From NCBI GenBank assembly GCA_037143335.1, contig JBAWZA010000023.1, forward strand, positions 1 to 36,233: DNA of 36,233 nt, given 5' to 3'. The notes below the pieces were generated by a model that was given only the letters and a program-made list of their open reading frames with translations, had not been told where the DNA came from and did no database searches. The first letter of the stretch is position 1. Each line of letters starts with the position of its first letter. Of the stretch, positions 18,128 through 25,724 are shown piece after piece. The translations under genes were made by a program, and so were the position numbers. The DNA comes from PALSA-1296 sp037143335 (GTDB taxonomy: Bacteria; Bacteroidota; Ignavibacteria; Palsa-1295).

Positions 18128-19285
18128 ATGACTCGCCGCACCAAGCAGACGATACTATTTTTCCTTGTCTTCTATGTGATATTTGGCTCGGTGAATTTCT
18201 ATATTTCACTTCGCGGATTTGAAGCACTGGAATATGTTTCTGGGTCCCGGCTGGTGTATGGCATTCTCTTCTTTATCATCTCTAACTCCTACTTGGTTGG
18301 CAGAGTGGTGGAGCGGCGGTATATGAGTTTCTTCAGCGATACCTTTATTTGGATTGGCTCATTTTGGTTTGCCTTTGTTTTGTATTTCTTTCTCTCCGTC
18401 GTAGCGCTTGATCTTGTGAGGCTATTTGATCTTTTCGGTCATTTTCTCCCGCAAGGCGAGGCATATTTGAAGTTGAAATTGTGCACGATGATTGCCGATG
18501 TGGTCGTTGTTGGATTCATCTGTCTGATAGGATACTTCAATGCCAAAAAGATTCGCGTCAAGCGACTTGATCTTGAGATTAATAAGCCCAACTCTGTTGC
18601 TAAAGAATTAACACTCGCCGTAGCAAGTGATCTACACCTCGGTACCATCGTTGGCAAATGGCGAGCCAAGCAAATCGTTGACAGACTGAACTCGATTATT
18701 CCCGATCTTATCTTGCTCCCTGGTGACATCGTTGATGGAGATGTTGATCCCGTTATCAAGCTCAATTTAGGGGAGGTGCTTCGTCAGTTGAAATCGCGAT
18801 TCGGAGTATTTGCAATTACCGGTAATCACGAGTATATCGGTGGAGTCGAGCCTTCCGTAAATTACATTACTGAACATGGCATCCGAGTTCTTCGTGATGA
18901 AAAAGTTGAAGTTGCTGGTATGACCATCATGGGACGGGAAGATCGCTCTATTTCGGGATTCGCAGGTAAGGAGAGGAAGTCGTTGGAGATTCTGGTTGAG
19001 GGAGTGAATAAGAAATTGCCATTAATTTTATTAGACCACCAGCCCTTCAAACTTGATGAAGCTGTAAGCGAGGGAGTTGACCTGCAACTTTCAGGTCATA
19101 CTCATAACGGACAGCTTTGGCCGCTAAACTTCATTACGAAGAAAGTATATGAATTGAGTTGGGGCTACAAGTTAAAGGGCACAACTCACGTCTATGTGTC
19201 GTGCGGAGTCGGAACCTGGGGACCGCCAATGAAATTAGGAAATGTGTCTGAGATATTGGAGATTCATTTGAAGTTTACGGGGTAA
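18128..19285 (+). CDS. Membrane-anchored calcineurin-like metallophosphoesterase (YkuE-like)
   Basis: This 385-residue protein has about four membrane segments in residues 1-140 and a catalytic domain from about 160. All metal-site motifs are present: D168-x-H170 ('SDLHLG'), D200 ('LPGDIVDGD'), N233-H234 ('TGNHEY'), H304 ('LDHQP'), and H324/H326 ('SGHTHNGQ'). The combination of multi-span N-terminus and 'GHTHNGQLWP' matches YkuE/YpbG-type phosphodiesterases, which act on nucleotide or lipid-linked phosphates. The substrate here is unknown. It starts 33 bases after the gyrA stop and is probably co-transcribed with it. Confidence 0.92.
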   Translation: MTRRTKQTILFFLVFYVIFGSVNFYISLRGFEALEYVSGSRLVYGILFFIISNSYLVGRVVERRYMSFFSDTFIWIGSFWFAFVLYFFLSVVALDLVRLFDLFGHFLPQGEAYLKLKLCTMIADVVVVGFICLIGYFNAKKIRVKRLDLEINKPNSVAKELTLAVASDLHLGTIVGKWRAKQIVDRLNSIIPDLILLPGDIVDGDVDPVIKLNLGEVLRQLKSRFGVFAITGNHEYIGGVEPSVNYITEHGIRVLRDEKVEVAGMTIMGREDRSISGFAGKERKSLEILVEGVNKKLPLILLDHQPFKLDEAVSEGVDLQLSGHTHNGQLWPLNFITKKVYELSWGYKLKGTTHVYVSCGVGTWGPPMKLGNVSEILEIHLKFTG

Positions 19286-19382
19286 ACTCTCGCCCGCCAT
19301 TACCTTACCAGATTGCGGAGCGAAGTTTCCCTTGTCGTTGTTATGTTCGCTCAAGAAAATTTGATAAGATAATATTTGAACG

Positions 19383-21044
19383 ATGGCTACTAATGTTGTC
19401 ATGCCCAAGATGGGCGAGTCCATTACCGAGGGTACAATTCTCCGTTGGCTGAAGAAGCCAGGTGATGCAATCGCAAAGGATGAACCTATCCTTGAAATCT
19501 CTACGGATAAAGTCGATACCGAAGTGCCTGCACCCGTAGCTGGAGTTCTGCTTCAACAAATTGCTCAGGAAAAAGAGACCGTCGCCGTAGGCGCACTTGT
19601 AGCCATCATCGGCGAGGCAGGTGAGAAAACAGTAGCTCCTTCAGCGAAGAAGCCCGAGCCTAAGTCCGAACCAACTCCGAAGCTACAAGCCAAGCCAGTT
19701 GAAGACTCAAAACCTACTCCATCAGGAGCTGGTCAGGCAGTTGTCATGCCAAAGATGGGTGAGTCTATCACCGAAGGCACAATTTTGCGCTGGTTGAAGA
19801 AGGAAGGGGATTCAGTCGCGAAGGATGAACCTATCGTTGAGATTTCTACAGACAAAGTTGATACCGAGGTACCTTCACCGGTTGCAGGTACACTCACTCA
19901 AATCGTTGCTCAAGAAAAAGCTACTATCGCTGTAGGGGCGACACTCGGATTTATTTCAGGTGGTACTTCAAGCGCTCAACCAGCCGCTGTTCAGAAAGCC
20001 GAGCCAGCTAAAGCTGCCTTCGTTCAGGCAATAGCCGCACCTCAAGTCCAATCTGCACCCGTAACCTACACGCCTCAGTCGGCACAGAACATATCAGTTG
20101 CCTCACGTGGGGCAGGAAATAGATTCTACTCACCACTTGTCCGCACGATTGCTAAACAAGAGGGGATTCCAACAACTGAACTTGATACAATTCAAGGGAG
20201 CGGACTTGGAGGACGAGTCAACAAAAATGATCTCTTCAACTTTATCAATTTACGTCGTTCGGGAAAAATTATTCCGACAGGTAAAGTTAAAACACCGCCG
20301 CCTGGACCTGCCGTGACATTTGCTGAAGATGCAATTATTGCAATGGACAACATCCGCACCAAAACTGCGGAGCACATGATCTTCTCGAAGCACACCAGCG
20401 CACATGTCACCAGTGTGAGCGAAGTTGATATGACGAATGTGGTTCGTTTCTTGCGAAACAATAAAGATACATTTTTTGCACGCGAGGGACTGAAGTTGAC
20501 GTTCACTCCGCTGATGATCTCCTGCATGATCAAGGCGATCAAAGATTTCCCATTTATCAATTCAAGCATTGAAGGCTCGAATATCCATGTAAAGAAGGAT
20601 ATTAACTTCGGCGTTGCCGTTGGAGTCCCACCGGCTGAAGGCTCGCTCCTTCCGCCAGCACTGATTGTGCCTGTGATTCATAAAGCACAGAATCTCGATT
20701 TTGCTGGGATTGCGAAAGCTGTTGCTGATCTTGCCAATCGTGCTCGCACGAAGAAATTAAGACCAGATGATATTTCCGGGGGAACATTCACAATTACGAA
20801 CCCTGGAATGTATGGTAATTTATTTGGCACTCCAATTATTAATCAGCCTCAGGTTGCTATCATCACGACAGGCGCAATCGTTAAGCGCGTTGTAGTTCAA
20901 ACAGATGAAGACGGCAATGATACGATGGCTATTCGTTCGATGATGTACCTCGGTTTATCTTATGACCATCGCTTGATTGATGGTATGTACGGAGTTCAAT
21001 TTACTGAACGCGTAAAATATTATCTGGAGAATTTTGAAGGGTAA
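19383..21044 (+). CDS. 2-oxoacid dehydrogenase E2 (dihydrolipoyl acyltransferase) with two lipoyl domains
   Basis: This 553-residue protein has two near-identical lipoyl domains at about 1-78 and 118-195, with lipoyl lysines K43 and K158, both in 'EISTDKVDTEVP'. They are joined by Ala/Pro/Lys-rich linkers. A peripheral-subunit (E3/E1) binding domain follows at about 245-285 ('YSPLVRTIAKQEGI', 'GSGLGGRVNKNDL'). The catalytic domain (about 320-553) ends with 'SYDHRLIDG', His529 and Asp533 being the acyltransfer residues. It transfers acyl groups from E1 to CoA. No E1 or E3 gene is adjacent, so pyruvate, 2-oxoglutarate and branched-chain complexes all remain possible. Starts at ATG without Shine-Dalgarno. 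Confidence 0.94.
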   Translation: MATNVVMPKMGESITEGTILRWLKKPGDAIAKDEPILEISTDKVDTEVPAPVAGVLLQQIAQEKETVAVGALVAIIGEAGEKTVAPSAKKPEPKSEPTPKLQAKPVEDSKPTPSGAGQAVVMPKMGESITEGTILRWLKKEGDSVAKDEPIVEISTDKVDTEVPSPVAGTLTQIVAQEKATIAVGATLGFISGGTSSAQPAAVQKAEPAKAAFVQAIAAPQVQSAPVTYTPQSAQNISVASRGAGNRFYSPLVRTIAKQEGIPTTELDTIQGSGLGGRVNKNDLFNFINLRRSGKIIPTGKVKTPPPGPAVTFAEDAIIAMDNIRTKTAEHMIFSKHTSAHVTSVSEVDMTNVVRFLRNNKDTFFAREGLKLTFTPLMISCMIKAIKDFPFINSSIEGSNIHVKKDINFGVAVGVPPAEGSLLPPALIVPVIHKAQNLDFAGIAKAVADLANRARTKKLRPDDISGGTFTITNPGMYGNLFGTPIINQPQVAIITTGAIVKRVVVQTDEDGNDTMAIRSMMYLGLSYDHRLIDGMYGVQFTERVKYYLENFEG

Positions 21045-21066
21045 GTCATTCTCACCTATGTAAGAG

Positions 21067-21414
21067 TTACTTCAATTCCTTTTTTAATTTCGCGGGTAAT
21101 CCTTCCTTCACCGCATCGTAGGATTTCTTTATGAGATCTTGCAACTCCGTGGAGTTGATAGCATTTTTTCGTTTGACGCAAATCCACCCAAAACGTCCGG
21201 TATATGGAGCGCTGGTAATCCCATCTCGTTCGATCAATTTCGTATAAGTTTCTGGGGAGCATTTGAACGAGCAATTAAATCCTGCGGCGGGATTGAGACT
21301 TGTGGTGGCGAACATTTTTTCGCCAATACAGAAACAGAGGTCGTTTCCCCACTTGATATCTTCGATAGCGTGAGGAAGACTCAGGCAAAATGTTCTTAGT
21401 TCTTCAACGTTCAT
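21067..21414 (-). CDS. MmcQ/YjbR family protein
   Basis: This 115-residue protein has the family's usual length. Hallmarks are 'LRTFCLSLPHAIEDIKWGNDLCFCIGEKMFA' near the N-terminus (a split CyaY-like fold), 'CSFKCSPETY' and 'RFGWICVK'. The family is often called DNA-binding on the strength of its fold, but a clear cellular role is not established. It is convergent with the E2 gene, only 22 bases away, with no visible terminator between them. Confidence 0.9.
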   Translation of the reverse strand: MNVEELRTFCLSLPHAIEDIKWGNDLCFCIGEKMFATTSLNPAAGFNCSFKCSPETYTKLIERDGITSAPYTGRFGWICVKRKNAINSTELQDLIKKSYDAVKEGLPAKLKKELK

Positions 21415-21545
21415 TCTTTGGTATTCGTATCGTATGCAAAGTTATCCTCACAAACATAAGAAATATTTGAGTGACTCCAATTAATTTTGGCAATTGAGTG
21501 TCTTCGCCGCAACCGAGAGACTTTCATTATCGTTGTACAAAAGTG

Positions 21546-23357
21546 ATGCCGAAATGGATTGTTAGCCTTTTAATACTCTTGAGTGCGGAGATGCTTTCAG
21601 CTCAACCGCAAGTACTCGACTCTGCTCGTTCACCGCTCAGTATTTCGTTCACGGGGTATCGCGGTGATAGCTCGCTTGCTCTTAGCGGATTACGGAATGA
21701 GTTGCAGAACATTCTCCCAAATACTCGCTATAGTAGAATGACCCCAAGCTTGAAAGTTGTTTTCTTCGAGCCTGATAATTCTTTACACCCTATTTATTCT
21801 GTAAATCCGGCAACTCCCGTTCTGCCTGCTTCAGTCGAAAAACTTTTCACAACGTCGGCAACCTTATGGGCTTTAGGGGGAGACTATAAGTTTGCTACAC
21901 GACTTGATATTGCTGCTCCATCGCGTGTAGAAGGCTCCTCGGTGATTGGGAATATCTATCTCAGACCGAGCGGTGACCCAACGCTACGTGGAAGTGATTT
22001 CGATTCGTTAGCAGAACAACTTTTGGATCGTGGTATCAAACAAATTGAAGGCGACATTATCAGCGATGAATCTGATGACGAAATCCTGACACAGGATGCG
22101 AAGACATATCTTGCTGAGCACTCGACCAATGCGAGCGCTTCGAATTCAACGGATTCGCTCCTCACCCATTTTGCATCTATTGACTCAACTTTGGGAGACG
22201 AACAAACGGATGAAGCCAACGATGATCTCGCTGATGAAATTACGGAGCCTGGCTTTCTCTCCTCCTCTCCAAATTTCTTTATTGATAGGAATGTGATTAC
22301 GCTTCGCGTTTCTGGTGCTGATAAACAAGGCAAGCCGGGACACGTTTCGATCTATCCACCACTTGCGAATGTAAAAATCGTGAATCGCTCAAGCACAAGC
22401 GCTCCCGGAAAAACAATCAAACGGAAAATTCGCAAAGGCAGAGGGCGACACGCTAAGACGAGAACCGTGGTCACTCACACAAGATCAAAATATACATTGC
22501 ATGCAACTTCGAACGGCGGTGCCAATGATGCAACACAAATCATCACGGTGACGGGTTTGATACCTGCTCGCATGACGCGCGTCTATAACATCCCGACGAA
22601 GAATGTCCCGCTTGCGATGGCATCACTCCTGAAATGGAAGCTCGAACAAAACGGAATTGTGGTAACTGGCAAATCACGGACAGGTAAACCGCCGACCAAA
22701 TATTCAACCTTCACCACTCTCGCAAAAAAGGAAACACCTTTGCTTGATTTGCTCAAACAGACAAATAAGCGGAGCGATAATTTTCTTGCTGAATCTATGT
22801 TCCGAAAATTATCCTCAATTAGTGATGTCACTGGCTCAAGTTCTGCCGAGCGTTCACGTAAATTAATTAAGTCGTGGTTGAGCGTCATTCACTGCGTCAA
22901 TGGAGTTTGTTACGACGGTTCGGGTTTATCGCGGAGTAATCAGACGACAGCGAATTCAGTAATTGAACTTCTGCACGGCATTCGTCAGCGACCAATGATG
23001 TTCCCTGATTTTGTATCCACGATGTCCATCGCAGGTGTGGATGGCACAACGCGTGGGCGAATGATCGGAACGCCTGCACAATTCAATGCGCGGAGTAAGA
23101 CAGGTACACTGAACGGTGTCACAGCACTTGCGGGTTACGTTGCAACGGCAGATAATCAGCTTGCAGCATATTTTATTACGATGCAAAATTTTGGCAGAGG
23201 CGCTTCAAAGTACAAAGCCATACAAAACCAAATCGTGCAGAAATTAGCAACGTTCAAATATGCTGACTACGAGGCGAAGTATGGACCAGTGAAAAGCGCA
23301 CCAATTGCTCCGACAGTTACTGCTCCCGATGCCGGAAGAACTCGTGGACATCAGTAG
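21546..23357 (+). CDS. dacB: D-alanyl-D-alanine carboxypeptidase/endopeptidase, PBP4 family (S13)
   Basis: This 603-residue exported penicillin-binding protein trims or cleaves peptidoglycan cross-links in the periplasm. The frame is open to a GTG at 21498, but ATG 21546 starts a clean signal peptide (MPKWIVSLLILLSAEMLSAQ). The three active-site motifs are SVEK (Ser96-Lys99), SDN (410-412) and KTG (518-520). As in DacB, a large insertion separates SxxK from SxN ('GNIYLRPSGDPTLRGSDF'). Inside it is an unusually acidic Ser/Asp/Glu-rich stretch (about 175-235) and a Lys/Arg-rich stretch (about 290-315). Transcribed alone and convergent with the permease gene. Confidence 0.94.
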   Translation: MPKWIVSLLILLSAEMLSAQPQVLDSARSPLSISFTGYRGDSSLALSGLRNELQNILPNTRYSRMTPSLKVVFFEPDNSLHPIYSVNPATPVLPASVEKLFTTSATLWALGGDYKFATRLDIAAPSRVEGSSVIGNIYLRPSGDPTLRGSDFDSLAEQLLDRGIKQIEGDIISDESDDEILTQDAKTYLAEHSTNASASNSTDSLLTHFASIDSTLGDEQTDEANDDLADEITEPGFLSSSPNFFIDRNVITLRVSGADKQGKPGHVSIYPPLANVKIVNRSSTSAPGKTIKRKIRKGRGRHAKTRTVVTHTRSKYTLHATSNGGANDATQIITVTGLIPARMTRVYNIPTKNVPLAMASLLKWKLEQNGIVVTGKSRTGKPPTKYSTFTTLAKKETPLLDLLKQTNKRSDNFLAESMFRKLSSISDVTGSSSAERSRKLIKSWLSVIHCVNGVCYDGSGLSRSNQTTANSVIELLHGIRQRPMMFPDFVSTMSIAGVDGTTRGRMIGTPAQFNARSKTGTLNGVTALAGYVATADNQLAAYFITMQNFGRGASKYKAIQNQIVQKLATFKYADYEAKYGPVKSAPIAPTVTAPDAGRTRGHQ

Positions 23358-23371
23358 TGCTAAGTGAGGCA

Positions 23372-24241
23372 CTATCTCTCTTTGAGCATCCGAAACTCTA
23401 CTGCTGAGAAGATTGCGATGATGAAGAACAGGATGTAAGCGATTGCACAAGCGTAGCCCATGCCGTCGGAGCGCTCGAAGGCATTCTCGTAGATTGAATA
23501 AACTAATGTGGAAGTTCTGCCAAGCGGTCCACCCTTGGTGAGCACATAAATCTCAGTGAAAATTTGAAAACTCTTAATCGTATTGAGTACGATGGCAAAA
23601 AGAATAGTTGGTTTGATAAGTGGCAAAGTAATTCTTTTGAATTGCGTCCACTTGGATGCACCCTCTATATCGGCTACTTCATAATAATCCTTCGGCACAT
23701 TTTGAATTGCGGCAAGGAATAGCACGGCGTAATATCCAACTGAAACCCAAATATCCATCACCATCACAGCAGGTAATGCCGTCGAAGGTTCGAGTAGCCA
23801 ACCGCGTTCAGAAAATGGAAGTCCGACTAATTTTAGAAGTGTGTTGATGTATCCCTCGGCAGAATACAGATTCGTAAAAATAAGCGCGATTACAACAAGC
23901 GATGTCACACTCGGTAGAAAAAGTGCTGATCGGAAAAAATTCTGAAATCGCTTCGTGTTTGAAAGCAGGGTAGAAAAGAGGAGCGCAAATCCCATCGTGA
24001 ATGGAATTGTCCCGACAACAAAAATTACTGTGTTGAGAAGCGATTGGGTAAAAGTCGGATCAGTAAATAATTTCTGATAATTCTTTGTCCCTATCCAGAT
24101 TGTTTCAGTAGTGAGAGTTTTGTATTTTGTAAATGAAAGATAGAGCGCGTAGCATAGCGGGTAAATCCAAAAAAATACGAGCGTCAGAAGCCACGGTGCA
24201 AGAAGCAGGAGAGCTGTTCGAGACTTCTGAGTATCGCGCAT
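23372..24241 (-). CDS. ABC sugar-type transporter permease (MalF/UgpA family)
   Basis: This 289-residue inner-membrane protein has about six transmembrane segments, starting with 'LLLLAPWLLTLVFFWIYPL'. It carries the cytoplasmic EAA loop that contacts the ATPase: 'YYEVADIEGASKWTQFKRITLPLIKP' in outline E-x3-DIEGA-x5-F-x3-LP. 'LTKGGPLGRTSTLVYSIYENAF' is typical of binding-protein-dependent carbohydrate permeases. ATG 24241 is preferred over the TTG one codon upstream. It begins 14 bases after the cystathionine synthase stop on the same strand. No second permease, solute-binding protein or ATPase is in the window. Confidence 0.9.
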   Translation of the reverse strand: MRDTQKSRTALLLLAPWLLTLVFFWIYPLCYALYLSFTKYKTLTTETIWIGTKNYQKLFTDPTFTQSLLNTVIFVVGTIPFTMGFALLFSTLLSNTKRFQNFFRSALFLPSVTSLVVIALIFTNLYSAEGYINTLLKLVGLPFSERGWLLEPSTALPAVMVMDIWVSVGYYAVLFLAAIQNVPKDYYEVADIEGASKWTQFKRITLPLIKPTILFAIVLNTIKSFQIFTEIYVLTKGGPLGRTSTLVYSIYENAFERSDGMGYACAIAYILFFIIAIFSAVEFRMLKER

Positions 24242-24255
24242 CAATTATTCACTTA

Positions 24256-25617
24256 TCAGAGGAATTCGAGCACATCATGACGTGTGACAATTCCAACGAT
24301 TCTTCCAAATTCTTCAATGAGAATGGCTGGAGAATCCTTTAGCATTGTAACAGCCTTCTTCGCATCTTCAGATTCTTCGAGAATCGGCAAAGAGGCTTCC
24401 ATAAATTCTATAATTGGTTTATCCAGTACTTCTCGTGAATCAAGTGCTCGTGCCATCAAACGTGATTCGCGAACGGAGCCGACGGATTTACCTTCGGAGT
24501 CAATGACTGGTAACTGCGAAACAGCATGTTCGTCCATTTTTAAGATTGCATCGCGCATTGTATCGTGCGGTGCGACTGAGAGGAGCGGAGCAGTGGTCTT
24601 TCGTTTTAGTTGAGCAATAAGTCCGATACTCATTTTACCGGCTTCCAAGAATCTCTTTTCCTTGAGCCACTCATCCGAGTGATGTTTTGTCAGGTAGCGT
24701 TCGCCTGTATCACAGATGATTGTGACGATCACGCTGTCAGGGGGAGCCTTCTCAGCCACTTTGAGTGCAGCCCAGACATTCATGCCGCTTGAGCCTCCGC
24801 AAAAAAGAGATTCTTCTCGCGCTAATCTTCGCGCGGTGATGAAGGCATCTTTGTCATTTACGTTGATGATTTCATCAACATATTTTAGCTCGAGATTTTT
24901 TGGTATGCGCTCTTGACCAACACCTTCGATGAGATAGGGTAGTGCTTCGACAAGTCTGTTCGTTTCGAAATATGTTTTGATGGATGAACCAGCAGGGTCT
25001 GCGCCGATGATTTTGATATTCGGATTTTTTTCTTTGAGATATTTTCCGTTACCTGTTATCGTACCGCCAGTACCAATGCCACAAACGAAGTGGGTAATCT
25101 TTCCTTCTGTTGCATCCCAAATCTCAGGTCCAGTAGTTGCGTAATGTGTGCCTGGGTTCGCAGGATTATCATACTGATTGAGCATGAGAGCATTCGGTAA
25201 CTCGGAGGCGAGACGTTGTGCAGTGTTGTAGTAATACTCAGGTGAACTGGGTCTTGCAGCACTCGATACGACAACAACTTCGGCGCCTAAAGCTCGCAGA
25301 TATTTTGCTCGCTCAGTCGAAGCCTTGTCTGTCATTACGAAAATACACTTATATCCCTTTTGTGCAGCAGCGAGTGCGAGACCGATCCCTGTATTTCCGC
25401 TTGTGGGTTCGATAATGGTGCCACCGGGCTTGATCTTCCCAGTTTTTTCGGAATCAAGAAGCATTCGGATACCGATACGATCTTTCACCGAGCCACCTGG
25501 GTTGAACTCTTCAAGTTTGCCAAGAATCATTGCCTTTGTGGTATCAGGTTTGATTCGAGTTATCTCGAGCAATGGAGTGTTGCCGATCAGGTCGAGAATT
25601 GATTTTACGTATTTCAT
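24256..25617 (-). CDS. Cystathionine beta-synthase / cysteine synthase with C-terminal CBS pair
   Basis: This 453-residue PLP enzyme joins serine (or O-acetylserine) with homocysteine or sulfide. The N-terminal fold-type II domain (1-320) has the PLP lysine K45 in 'NPGGSVKDRI', the substrate loop 'EPTSGNTGIGLA', and the phosphate loop 'GIGTGGTITG'. Residues about 335-453 form two CBS modules ('APHDTMRDAILKMDEHAVSQLPV' and 'RIVGIVTRHDVLEFL'), usually an adenosyl-ligand regulatory unit. No N-terminal haem-binding extension is present, as expected for bacterial forms. Whether it works as a cystathionine or a cysteine synthase cannot be decided from sequence. Confidence 0.95.
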   Translation of the reverse strand: MKYVKSILDLIGNTPLLEITRIKPDTTKAMILGKLEEFNPGGSVKDRIGIRMLLDSEKTGKIKPGGTIIEPTSGNTGIGLALAAAQKGYKCIFVMTDKASTERAKYLRALGAEVVVVSSAARPSSPEYYYNTAQRLASELPNALMLNQYDNPANPGTHYATTGPEIWDATEGKITHFVCGIGTGGTITGNGKYLKEKNPNIKIIGADPAGSSIKTYFETNRLVEALPYLIEGVGQERIPKNLELKYVDEIINVNDKDAFITARRLAREESLFCGGSSGMNVWAALKVAEKAPPDSVIVTIICDTGERYLTKHHSDEWLKEKRFLEAGKMSIGLIAQLKRKTTAPLLSVAPHDTMRDAILKMDEHAVSQLPVIDSEGKSVGSVRESRLMARALDSREVLDKPIIEFMEASLPILEESEDAKKAVTMLKDSPAILIEEFGRIVGIVTRHDVLEFL

Positions 25618-25660
25618 GGTCTGGCTTAATCGTTGGTGTTGGTACTCTTGTTAACAGTCC

Positions 25661-25700
25661 CAAAATCAAAACGGCTCCGGAGATATTTCTCCAGAGCCGT
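25661..25700 (-). terminator. Intrinsic terminator of the T9SS-protein gene
   Basis: The stem is ACGGCTC (25671-25677)/GAGCCGT (25694-25700), one mismatch, then GGAGA (25679-25683)/TCTCC (25688-25692) around loop TATT. On the minus strand it is followed by TTTGATTTTG (25661-25670). It lies 24 bases past the stop of the gene at 25725. Confidence 0.85.
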
Positions 25701-25724
25701 TGAATTACTTCTTAACAACACAAA

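Noticed and set aside
24133..24342. 69-codon plus-strand frame across the permease/CBS junction
   Set aside because: It spans two well-supported minus-strand genes and has no recognisable features.
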